Shown here: in pieces, positions 6,941 through 13,047 of the stretch | Numbering within the stretch: the stretch's first letter is position 1 | How the letters are laid out: each line of letters begins with the position of its first letter | DNA from: Bacillota bacterium | GTDB taxonomy: Bacteria > Bacillota > Clostridia > Christensenellales > Aristaeellaceae | Length of the DNA: 64,000 bases | Assembly: GCA_023421395.1 (NCBI GenBank) | Contig: JAEZTL010000006.1 | Coordinates: 67,696-131,695, forward strand | Direction: 5' to 3' | Made by a program: the position numbers and the translations under genes | Notes under the pieces: generated by a model | Databases searched by the model: none | What the model saw: the letters and a program-made list of their open reading frames with translations, nothing else | Told to the model about the DNA's origin: nothing

Positions 6941-8737
6941 TTACTTCTTCGAGATCGCGCCGAACTTGCACTTTTCCATGCAGGCGCCGCACTTGATGCA
7001 GGTGTTCTGGGCGATGACGTGCTTCTCCTTGACCTTGCCGGAGATCGCGTTCGCGGGGCAGACGCGGGCGCACATGGTGCAGCCGACGCACTTGGCCGGG
7101 TCGATCTCGTAGCTGAGCAGCTTCTGGCAGACGTGGGCGGGGCAGCGCTTCTCGTAGATGTGCGCCTCGTACTCGTTGCGGAAGTGGCGGATCGTGGAGA
7201 GCACCGGGTTGGGCGCGGTCTGGCCCAGGCCGCACAGCGCGGTGTTCTTGATGGAAACGGCCAGCGCTTCAAGCTTTTCAATGTCGCCCTCTTCGCCCTT
7301 GCCCTCGCAGATGCGGTTCAGAATCTCCAGCATCCTGCGGGTGCCGACGCGGCAGGGGGTGCACTTGCCACAGCTCTCATCCACGGTGAAGTCCAGGAAG
7401 AAGCGCGCGATGTCCACCATGCAGTTGTCCTCGTCCATGACGATCATGCCGCCCGAGCCCATCATGGAGCCCGCCGCGATCAGGTTGTCATAGTCGATTT
7501 CGGTGTCCAGCAGCGCCGCCGGCAGACAGCCGCCCGAGGGGCCGCCGGTCTGGACCGCTTTGAACGCCTTGCCTTGAGGGATGCCGCCGCCGATTTCGTA
7601 GATGATCTCGCGCAGCTTCGTGCCCATGGGCACCTCGACGAGGCCGGTGTTGTTGATTTTGCCGCCCAGCGCGAAGACCTTGGTGCCCTTCGAGCGCTCG
7701 GTGCCCATCGAGGCGAACCATTCCGGCCCGTTGAGGATGATCTGGCACACGTTGGCGTAGGTTTCGACGTTGTTGAGGATGGTGGGCTTGCCGAACAGGC
7801 CCTTCACCGCCGGGAACGGCGGGCGGGGACGGGGTTCGCCGCGCTCGCCCTCAATGGAAGCCATCAGCGCGGTTTCCTCGCCGCAGACGAAGGCGCCGGC
7901 GCCCAGGCGGATGTCGACGTTGAAGCTGAAGTCCGTGCCGAAGATATTATCGCCCAGAAGGCCGTAATTTCTCGCCTGCTCGATGGCGATTTTCAGCCTT
8001 TTTACAGCGATGGGGTACTCCGCGCGGACGTAGATGTAGCCCTGATCGGAGCCGATGGCATAGCCGGCGATGGCCATGGCCTCCAGCACCGCGTGGGGAT
8101 CGCCCTCGAGGACAGAACGGTCCATGAACGCGCCCGGGTCGCCCTCGTCGGCGTTGCAGCACACGTACTTCTTGCCGGCGGGCTGCGCCGCGGCGAAGGA
8201 CCATTTGCGGCCGGTGGGGAAGCCCGCGCCGCCGCGGCCGCGGAGGCCGGAGCGGTTCATCACGTCGATGACCTGGGCGGGCGTCATCTCGCCCAGCACC
8301 TTGCCCAGCGCCTTGTAGCCGTCAAAGGCGATGTACTCGTCGATGTTTTCCGGGTCGATCACGCCGCAGTTTCTGAGCGCGACGCGCTTTTGCTTTTTGT
8401 AGAATTCCACGTCGTCCAGCGCCTTGACGCCGCCGGTGGGCTCCACAGATTCCTTATACAGAAGGCGGGTGACGATGCGGCCCTTCACCAGATGCTCGGC
8501 CACGATTTCGTCCACGTCCTCCAGCTTGATGCGGCTGTAGAACGCGCCCTCGGGGTAGACGATGACCACCGGGCCGGCCTCGCACAGGCCGAAGCAGCCG
8601 GTGCGCACCAGCTTCACCTCATGGGAGAGGTTGTTTTCCTCAAGCAGCTTTTCAAAACGCTCATGGAGCAGCGCGGAACCCGACGACGTGCAGCCGGTAC
8701 CCCCGCAGATCAGAACGTGGGAACGGAACAGATCCAT
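6941..8737 (-). CDS. hydB: Bifurcating hydrogenase flavoprotein subunit (NuoF/HydB-like)
   Basis: A 598-residue NuoF-like subunit that binds FMN and NAD(H) and is the bifurcation partner of HydA. An N-terminal thioredoxin-like [2Fe-2S] domain has C11, C16, C48 and C52. The NADH/FMN domain shows RGRGGAGFPTGRKW and CCNADEGDPGAF. Then come the [4Fe-4S] motif CGKCTPCRVGT and a C-terminal pair of [4Fe-4S] motifs (CVGCTMCARVC, CIKCGACMEKC). The ATG at 8737 follows GGAGG by 8 nt. The frame is open further upstream, but that part lies inside the preceding gene. Twelve bases separate it from hydA. Confidence 0.93.
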   Translation of the reverse strand: MDLFRSHVLICGGTGCTSSGSALLHERFEKLLEENNLSHEVKLVRTGCFGLCEAGPVVIVYPEGAFYSRIKLEDVDEIVAEHLVKGRIVTRLLYKESVEPTGGVKALDDVEFYKKQKRVALRNCGVIDPENIDEYIAFDGYKALGKVLGEMTPAQVIDVMNRSGLRGRGGAGFPTGRKWSFAAAQPAGKKYVCCNADEGDPGAFMDRSVLEGDPHAVLEAMAIAGYAIGSDQGYIYVRAEYPIAVKRLKIAIEQARNYGLLGDNIFGTDFSFNVDIRLGAGAFVCGEETALMASIEGERGEPRPRPPFPAVKGLFGKPTILNNVETYANVCQIILNGPEWFASMGTERSKGTKVFALGGKINNTGLVEVPMGTKLREIIYEIGGGIPQGKAFKAVQTGGPSGGCLPAALLDTEIDYDNLIAAGSMMGSGGMIVMDEDNCMVDIARFFLDFTVDESCGKCTPCRVGTRRMLEILNRICEGKGEEGDIEKLEALAVSIKNTALCGLGQTAPNPVLSTIRHFRNEYEAHIYEKRCPAHVCQKLLSYEIDPAKCVGCTMCARVCPANAISGKVKEKHVIAQNTCIKCGACMEKCKFGAISKK

Positions 8738-8765
8738 AGGTGATTCCTCCTCAATCGCTTGGGGC

Positions 8766-9131
8766 CTATTCGGCCGCGCCGATGGTATACTCGTCCACGG
8801 GCTTGCCGTTGACGATGTGCTCCGCCACGATGCGCGGCACCATCTCGGGCTTGACCTTGACGTAGGTGACCTTGTCCTGCCCGGGCAGCGTGATTTCCAC
8901 CATGGGCTCCAGACGGCACATGCCGATGCAGCCGGTCTGCGCCACGGTGACGTCCAGCAGATTGCGCTTGCCGACTTCGTCAAGGAAGGCCAGCATCACC
9001 GGGCGGGCGCCGGCCGCGATGCCGCAGGTCGCCATGCCCACGACCACGCGGGTACCCTGGTGTTCGCGCCTGAGGTTGACCTGATCGAGGGTTTTTTGGC
9101 GGATAGCCTCCAGTTCGGCTAAGGATTTCAT
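8766..9131 (-). CDS. Thioredoxin-like [2Fe-2S] ferredoxin (HndB-like)
   Basis: A 121-residue protein of the thioredoxin-like [2Fe-2S] ferredoxin family. Cluster cysteines are MATCGIAAGA, then TGCIGMCRLEP. It resembles HndB of NADP-reducing hydrogenases and is expected to relay electrons within or onto the HydABC complex. The ATG at 9131 has GGAGG 8 nt upstream, preferred over an in-frame start 14 codons earlier. It lies between the ATPase-domain gene and hydB in one operon. Confidence 0.85.
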   Translation of the reverse strand: MKSLAELEAIRQKTLDQVNLRREHQGTRVVVGMATCGIAAGARPVMLAFLDEVGKRNLLDVTVAQTGCIGMCRLEPMVEITLPGQDKVTYVKVKPEMVPRIVAEHIVNGKPVDEYTIGAAE

Positions 9132-9176
9132 GTTTGACACCTCCAAAAAGTGTTGATGAATGTTCCGTCGCAATCT

Positions 9177-9722
9177 TCAGCCTTCCACCCCGGCGATGCC
9201 TTCCGATAGGTATTCGTCCAGCCAGGTCAGAATTTCGCCGCCGGAAAGCGGCAAGCCGCCCAGCGCTTCCCGGATGGGACGGGTATCGAAGGTGAACGAG
9301 CGGCCGTCGACCTGATAATCCAGCACGAAGTCCGGCGTTTCCGGGCTTCCGACCACCAGGGAGAGCATCGTCCCTTTCAGGTCCCCCAGCGGCGGCAGGT
9401 CCATGTGGGAGGCTTGGAACGTCGCGGTCAGCGTCGTACCGACGCCCTTTTTACTCTCCAGGTGAAACGTTCCGCCGCACATCTGGGCGCATTGCTTGAA
9501 CATCGGGATGCCCAGGCCCACCTTTCGGGTCGTGCGCGTGGTGGCGAAAGGGCTTTCGACCCGGCTTCGCAGCGCCTCGTCCATCCCGCAGCCGTCGTCC
9601 GAGATGATGATCGTCAGGGTATCGGATGCCTTGTCCAGCCGCACGGTGACGACCACCAGCTTTGCGCCGGCCGCCACCGAGTTCTGCACCAGATCCAGGA
9701 TGTGCAGCGCCAGTTCAAACAT
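9177..9722 (-). CDS. Stand-alone histidine-kinase-type ATPase domain protein
   Basis: A 181-residue protein with a GHKL/HATPase_c fold: N-box LDLVQNSVAAGA, G1 box ISDDGCGM and the GLGIPMFKQ region. It has no visible sensor, dimerisation histidine or transmembrane segment. Similar proteins recur inside bifurcating hydrogenase operons, which is why I assign it there, but their role is not settled; a regulatory kinase or anti-sigma-type function is possible. It is tightly placed between hydC (1 bp gap) and the [2Fe-2S] protein. Confidence 0.75.
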   Translation of the reverse strand: MFELALHILDLVQNSVAAGAKLVVVTVRLDKASDTLTIIISDDGCGMDEALRSRVESPFATTRTTRKVGLGIPMFKQCAQMCGGTFHLESKKGVGTTLTATFQASHMDLPPLGDLKGTMLSLVVGSPETPDFVLDYQVDGRSFTFDTRPIREALGGLPLSGGEILTWLDEYLSEGIAGVEG

Positions 9723-9723
9723 A

Positions 9724-10203
9724 TTACATCGCCTGGTACTTTTCGACGATGGCCGGAAGATCTTCCGGCACCAGGCGTCCGTACACGTCTTCGTTGATCA
9801 TGATGACGGGCGCCAGTCCGCAGGCGCCCAGGCAGCGGGTGTCTTTCAGCGTAAAGCGGCCGTCTCCGGTGGTTTTGCCCACCTGGACGTTCAAAAGGGA
9901 GATCAGTTTGTCCATGATCGCCTTTGCGCCCTTGACGTAGCACGCGGTGCCCAGGCAAACGCCCACCACGAAGCGTCCCCGCGGCTCCAGCGCAAACTGC
10001 GAATAGAAGGTGGCCACGCCATAGACCTCGCTGAGCGTCACGCTCAGCCCGTCGGCTATGTGGACCTGGACCTCTTTGGGCACGTAGCCGTACAGATCCT
10101 GAGCACTCTGAAGCGTCCGCATCACAGCGCCCCGCTGACCCTTGTTTTGCGAAATGATTTCGTCAAGCTGGGTCAGTTTCTCCTTGTTCTCGAGAAGCGA
10201 CAT
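9724..10203 (-). CDS. hydC: Bifurcating hydrogenase [2Fe-2S] subunit (NuoE/HydC-like)
   Basis: A 159-residue NuoE-like subunit. It has the N-terminal helical region (LYGYVPKEVQVHIAD, GVATFYSQF) and the thioredoxin-like [2Fe-2S] domain with CLGTAC and CLGACGLAP. It delivers electrons between HydB and the rest of the bifurcating complex. It is the first gene of the five-gene operon. The ATG at 10203 follows an AAGGGAGG SD at 10221-10214 that overlaps a leader hairpin. Confidence 0.92.
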   Translation of the reverse strand: MSLLENKEKLTQLDEIISQNKGQRGAVMRTLQSAQDLYGYVPKEVQVHIADGLSVTLSEVYGVATFYSQFALEPRGRFVVGVCLGTACYVKGAKAIMDKLISLLNVQVGKTTGDGRFTLKDTRCLGACGLAPVIMINEDVYGRLVPEDLPAIVEKYQAM

Positions 10204-10213
10204 GGATCAAGAA

Positions 10214-10269
10214 CCTCCCTTGTTATAATCAAGGCCACCGTCCGCTTGGCCTTGGCAATCCACCAAGGC
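10214..10269 (-). promoter_or_regulatory. Hydrogenase operon leader with mutually exclusive hairpins
   Basis: On the minus strand four segments follow each other: GCCTTGG (10269-10263), CCAAGGCC (10255-10248), GGCCTTG (10236-10230) and CAAGG (10222-10218), the last overlapping the SD of hydC. Segments 1:2 and 3:4 can pair, or 2:3 can pair and leave the SD free. This is the classic layout of a translational or attenuation switch; the ligand or factor is unknown. Confidence 0.45.
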
Positions 10270-10325
10270 GCATTGTATCACAAACGGGCGTGCGTTCGCA
10301 ATCATTCAGGGGGCAAATAAGTAAA

Positions 10326-10344
10326 ATTATACTTAAAAGTATAA
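10326..10344 (-). promoter_or_regulatory. Candidate promoter -10 with overlapping palindromic operator (hydrogenase operon)
   Basis: A perfect 8-bp inverted repeat TTATACTT-aa-AAGTATAA occupies 10327-10344. On the minus strand it contains TATAAT (10331-10326), 17 bp from a weak TTAATT -35. Transcription from here would give a leader of about 115 nt containing the alternative hairpins. A symmetric site on the -10 is typical of a repressor operator; the regulator is unknown. Confidence 0.45.
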
Positions 10345-10564
10345 GAAAAATTAACGACAATCCTCTTCGAATGGCCGTTTCCGGAAGAAATATTAATTTG
10401 GCGTTGCGAAAATGTCTGCCGGGGGCGGGCTCACCTGCGGGAACAATCATGTAACCTTTTTGGCGGCAAAAAAACGGAAATTTGGTTACACGGCCTGTTT
10501 TTTCGGAGCCTGTCGGTCGGAGAATGTCCCGAAAGGCCAATGAATTCAAGCTTTTTTGGAGTTG

Positions 10565-10646
10565 CAAAAAAGGTTACACGACAAAATTTCGTGTAACCTT
10601 CGTTTTTCTGCGGCTGTGGCGATTTTGCATCTTTTCCCCTCAAACT
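10565..10646 (-). ncRNA. Candidate small RNA or attenuated leader
   Basis: A strong minus-strand promoter starting transcription near 10646 is followed about 65 nt later by an intrinsic terminator: stem AAGGTTACACGA/TCGTGTAACCTT (10600-10570), then T6. No reading frame lies between. Either an RNA of about 80 nt is made, or this is a conditional terminator in a 440-nt hydrogenase leader. The stem strand can alternatively pair with a downstream copy of the same repeat at 10450-10461. Confidence 0.4.
10570..10605. terminator. Bidirectional intrinsic terminator inside a divergent intergenic region
   Basis: Arms 10570-10581 and 10589-10600 form a 12-bp stem with a 7-nt loop, followed by CGTTTTT on plus and T6 on minus. 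No annotated gene ends here, so it must serve an unannotated transcript or act as an attenuator. Confidence 0.55.
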
Positions 10647-10652
10647 GTAGAC

Positions 10653-10681
10653 ATTATACCGGATAAGATGCAAATCGTCAA
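10653..10681 (-). promoter_or_regulatory. Consensus promoter upstream of the candidate small RNA/hydrogenase operon
   Basis: Minus-strand TTGACG (10681-10676) and TATAAT (10658-10653) are 17 bp apart. An inverted repeat TTTGCATCTT/AAGATGCAAA (10624-10633 and 10665-10674) has one arm inside the spacer and may be an operator. Confidence 0.65.
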
Positions 10682-10902
10682 CAGTGAATAACGTCGAAAA
10701 TTGGCGAAGATCATCGAAAATCGACGTTACGGCAGCGTGTTTCCGGATGCGGAGGGATGCGGCCCGGCGGCGGTGAAGGGGAAGAGGAAACTACGGAAGA
10801 AACGCGCAGTTAATATATTTAACAAGTTATTCGGTGGACTGGGCTTTGTTTTGTGCTATGATATGGAATGAGGATCAATCTCTTTTTTTGGGGGGTCGTG
10901 GG

Positions 10903-12108
10903 ATGCAAACCCTGCTGGCAAACCTGTTCAACGGCGTTTTGTACCTGTTCTCGCTGGGCGGCGTCAAGATGCTCATCATGTTTGCGATCGCCGGTATACT
11001 GATTTATCTGGCCATCAAAAAGGATTATGAGCCCGCGCTGCTGCTGCCCATTGGCTTTGGCGCGATCATGGCGAATTTGCCGCCGATTCTTGGGGCGGTC
11101 TCCTCCGCCGTGCTGGGCACGGAGATGGAGCCCGGCTTTCTGAAGGTTCTGTTCAACGCAGGCATCGCCAACGAGCTGTTCCCGATCCTGATCTTCATCG
11201 CCATCGGCGCGATGATTGACTTCTCGCCGCTGATTAAGGACCCGTCGATGATCTTCTTCGGCGCGGCGGCGCAGTTTGGCATCTTTGGCACGTTCCTGGT
11301 GGCGCTGTTCCTGGTCGGCCCGATCTTCGGGGAGAGCGATCCGCACATGATCGCCAAGATCTCCGCGGCCATCGGCATCATCGGCGCGGCGGACGGGCCG
11401 ACGACCCTGTATGTGGCGAACTACTTCAAGCTGGAAAAATTCATCGCGCCGATTTCGGTGGCGGCCTACAGCTACATGTCGCTGGTGCCGATCATCCAGC
11501 CGCCGGTCATCCGCGCGCTGACCACCAAGGCCGAGCGCCAGATCCAGATGGCCTATCCGTCGGGTGAAAACCGCGTGTCGAAGACCACGCTGATCCTGCT
11601 GCCCATCGTCGTCACGGCGGTGGCGGGCATCATCGTGCCGATGAGCGTTCCGCTGGTGGGCTCCCTGATGTTCGGCAATCTCATCCGCGAATGCGGCGTG
11701 CTGGAACGGCTGAGCGAGACGGCGCAGAAGGAATTGGCCAACCTGGTCACGATCCTCCTGGGCCTGACCATCGGTTCCACGATGGTGGCCGACCGCTTCC
11801 TGCGCTTTGACACGCTTTTGATCCTGGCGCTGGGCCTCCTGGCCTTCGTGTTCGACACCGCCGGCGGCGTGCTGTTCGCCAAGCTTTTGAACCTCTTCCG
11901 CAAGGAAAAGATCAACCCGATGATCGGCGCAGCGGGCATTTCGGCCTTCCCGATGAGCGCGCGCGTCATTCAGAAGATGGCCAAGGAAGACGATCCGTAC
12001 AACTTCGTGCTCATGCAGGCGATCAGCGCCAACGTGTCCGGCCAGATCGGTTCGATCGTCGCCGGCTCCATCTTGATTACGCTGGTCACCATGATGATCG
12101 CCGGATAG
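10903..12108 (+). CDS. oadB: Na+-translocating decarboxylase beta subunit
   Basis: A 401-residue, very hydrophobic protein of the OadB/MmdB/GcdB family, the membrane subunit that couples decarboxylation of a carboxybiotin intermediate to Na+ export. The conserved IGAADGPTTLYVANYF segment contains the family aspartate, and about ten membrane segments are visible. The ATG at 10903 follows a GGGGGG SD. A tiny gamma-like gene follows. No alpha (carboxyltransferase) or biotin-carrier gene is in the window, so the substrate (oxaloacetate, methylmalonyl-CoA or glutaconyl-CoA) cannot be told. Confidence 0.9.
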   Translation: MQTLLANLFNGVLYLFSLGGVKMLIMFAIAGILIYLAIKKDYEPALLLPIGFGAIMANLPPILGAVSSAVLGTEMEPGFLKVLFNAGIANELFPILIFIAIGAMIDFSPLIKDPSMIFFGAAAQFGIFGTFLVALFLVGPIFGESDPHMIAKISAAIGIIGAADGPTTLYVANYFKLEKFIAPISVAAYSYMSLVPIIQPPVIRALTTKAERQIQMAYPSGENRVSKTTLILLPIVVTAVAGIIVPMSVPLVGSLMFGNLIRECGVLERLSETAQKELANLVTILLGLTIGSTMVADRFLRFDTLLILALGLLAFVFDTAGGVLFAKLLNLFRKEKINPMIGAAGISAFPMSARVIQKMAKEDDPYNFVLMQAISANVSGQIGSIVAGSILITLVTMMIAG

Positions 12109-12120
12109 GGGGGAATGCGA

Positions 12121-12243
12121 GTGTTTGCCAATATGAACATGTACGAGGGCGGCCTGATTGTCGCGCTGCTCGGCCTGGGCTGCACGTTCCTGGTGCTGGT
12201 GCTGGTATACTTCCTGGTCAGGCTGCTCAAGAAATTCAAATAA
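12121..12243 (+). CDS. Short OadG-like gamma subunit of the Na+ pump
   Basis: A 40-residue single-pass membrane protein: a short N-terminus, then GGLIVALLGLGCTFLVLVLV and a basic tail (LLKKFK). This is the usual start of OadG-family gamma subunits (GLxxxLLGMGxVFxxL), which stabilise the alpha-beta complex; the usual longer soluble tail is missing. The GTG at 12121 is 7 nt after a GGGGG SD; an ATG at 12115 is too close to it. It begins 12 bp after oadB and ends at a terminator. Confidence 0.65.
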   Translation: MFANMNMYEGGLIVALLGLGCTFLVLVLVYFLVRLLKKFK

Positions 12244-12270
12244 CCGCGGGACGTCCGTACCGCTTTCAAC

Positions 12271-12305
12271 CGTTCCCGGCGACAGGCGCGCCGGGAACGT
12301 GTTTT
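12271..12305 (+). terminator. Intrinsic terminator after the Na+ pump genes
   Basis: Stem CGTTCCCGGCG/CGCCGGGAACG (12271-12281 and 12289-12299) followed by TGTTTTA. The same stem sequence is used by the terminator at 30063-30101. Confidence 0.8.
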
Positions 12306-12348
12306 ACCCGCCGCGCGGATACTGGCGGGTGAATTGGCGCCGCGCGTC

Positions 12349-12398
12349 GGCGCTCCGCCCGGAAATCCGTGAGAATTTCAGGCGCGCGGCGCTTTTTT
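12349..12398 (+). terminator. Second hairpin with T-run
   Basis: A GC-rich imperfect hairpin with an inner GGAAAT/AATTTC pairing is followed by TTTTTT at about 12392-12397. It is a probable back-up terminator in the 330-bp gap between the gamma subunit and the next gene. Nothing else coding is visible in that gap. Confidence 0.45.
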
Positions 12399-12488
12399 GC
12401 CCGCGTCGGACCGCCCTTGGGTCTTTCGGCGCCCGTTTGCGCATCCCTTTGCAGCCGTGGCAAAAATCGCACATTTCCGCCCGCGCGA

Positions 12489-12518
12489 TTGACAGCCTTC
12501 GCGGCGCTGTGCTATCAT
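12489..12518 (+). promoter_or_regulatory. Promoter of the secreted-protein pair
   Basis: TTGACA (12489-12494) and TATCAT (12513-12518) with an 18-bp spacer, 54 bp ahead of the secreted protein gene at 12573. Confidence 0.6.
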
Positions 12519-12572
12519 CATACCGGTTCGCAAGGCGCAACCGACGGAACAAAACCCGCAAGGAGGCATCCC

Positions 12573-13037
12573 ATGCGAAAGTTGCTCTTGTGCTTCATGG
12601 CTTTCATGCTCGTGGCGACGGGCGCGCTGGCACAGACCGCGGACGTTGCGGGCGCTTATGCCATTACGCTGCCTGACGACCTGAAGGCGGTGGAGCTCAC
12701 CGAAGAAAACACGGCCGACGGCCTCGTTCTGGACATGGAAAGCGACGCGCTGCACGCCGTCGCCTACCTGTATGAGCCGGACCCGACCTACACCCAAACG
12801 CTGGATGAAATGTACGAAAACTATCTGGCCGACCAGCAGGAGGGCTTTTACACCAACGTTGCCATCGAGGTGATTGGCGGCGAGCGCATGATCGTCTATG
12901 ACATCGACGCGGGGACGATGGGCGCGATCATCATCGCGGCGGACGGAAAAACCTATGAGTTCATCATGATCTGCGAACAGGATTCCGCCCAGGACGCGGC
13001 CAAGGCGGCCATCGAATCCATCACCGCATTGAAGTGA
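12573..13037 (+). CDS. Small secreted protein of unknown function
   Basis: A 154-residue protein with a clear signal peptide (MRKLLLCFMAFMLVATGALA, cleavage after ALA) and no lipobox cysteine. The mature part is acidic and mixed alpha/beta (AYAITLPDDLKAVEL, YMAEFIM-like strands later), resembling small exported proteins that lie next to membrane-anchored partners. I do not recognise a named domain. AGGAGG lies 6 nt before the ATG. The gene ends 10 bp before the M1-like gene, so the two probably form an operon. Confidence 0.6.
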   Translation: MRKLLLCFMAFMLVATGALAQTADVAGAYAITLPDDLKAVELTEENTADGLVLDMESDALHAVAYLYEPDPTYTQTLDEMYENYLADQQEGFYTNVAIEVIGGERMIVYDIDAGTMGAIIIAADGKTYEFIMICEQDSAQDAAKAAIESITALK

Positions 13038-13047
13038 GAGGGACCGG

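Noticed and set aside
5060..8743. A very long open frame (over 1200 codons) antisense to the hydrogenase genes
   Set aside because: It lies opposite three genes with clear cofactor motifs; its translation is low-complexity and rich in His, Ala, Gly and Val, typical of GC-rich antisense frames.
10807..10825. Possible Rex operator CAGTTAA-tatat-TTAACAA upstream of oadB
   Set aside because: The right half matches TTAACAA, but the left half has two mismatches and the spacer is 5 instead of 4 bp; too weak to call.
12115..12120. ATG at 12115 as start of the gamma-like peptide
   Set aside because: The GGGGG SD ends 1 nt before it; the GTG at 12121 has proper spacing.
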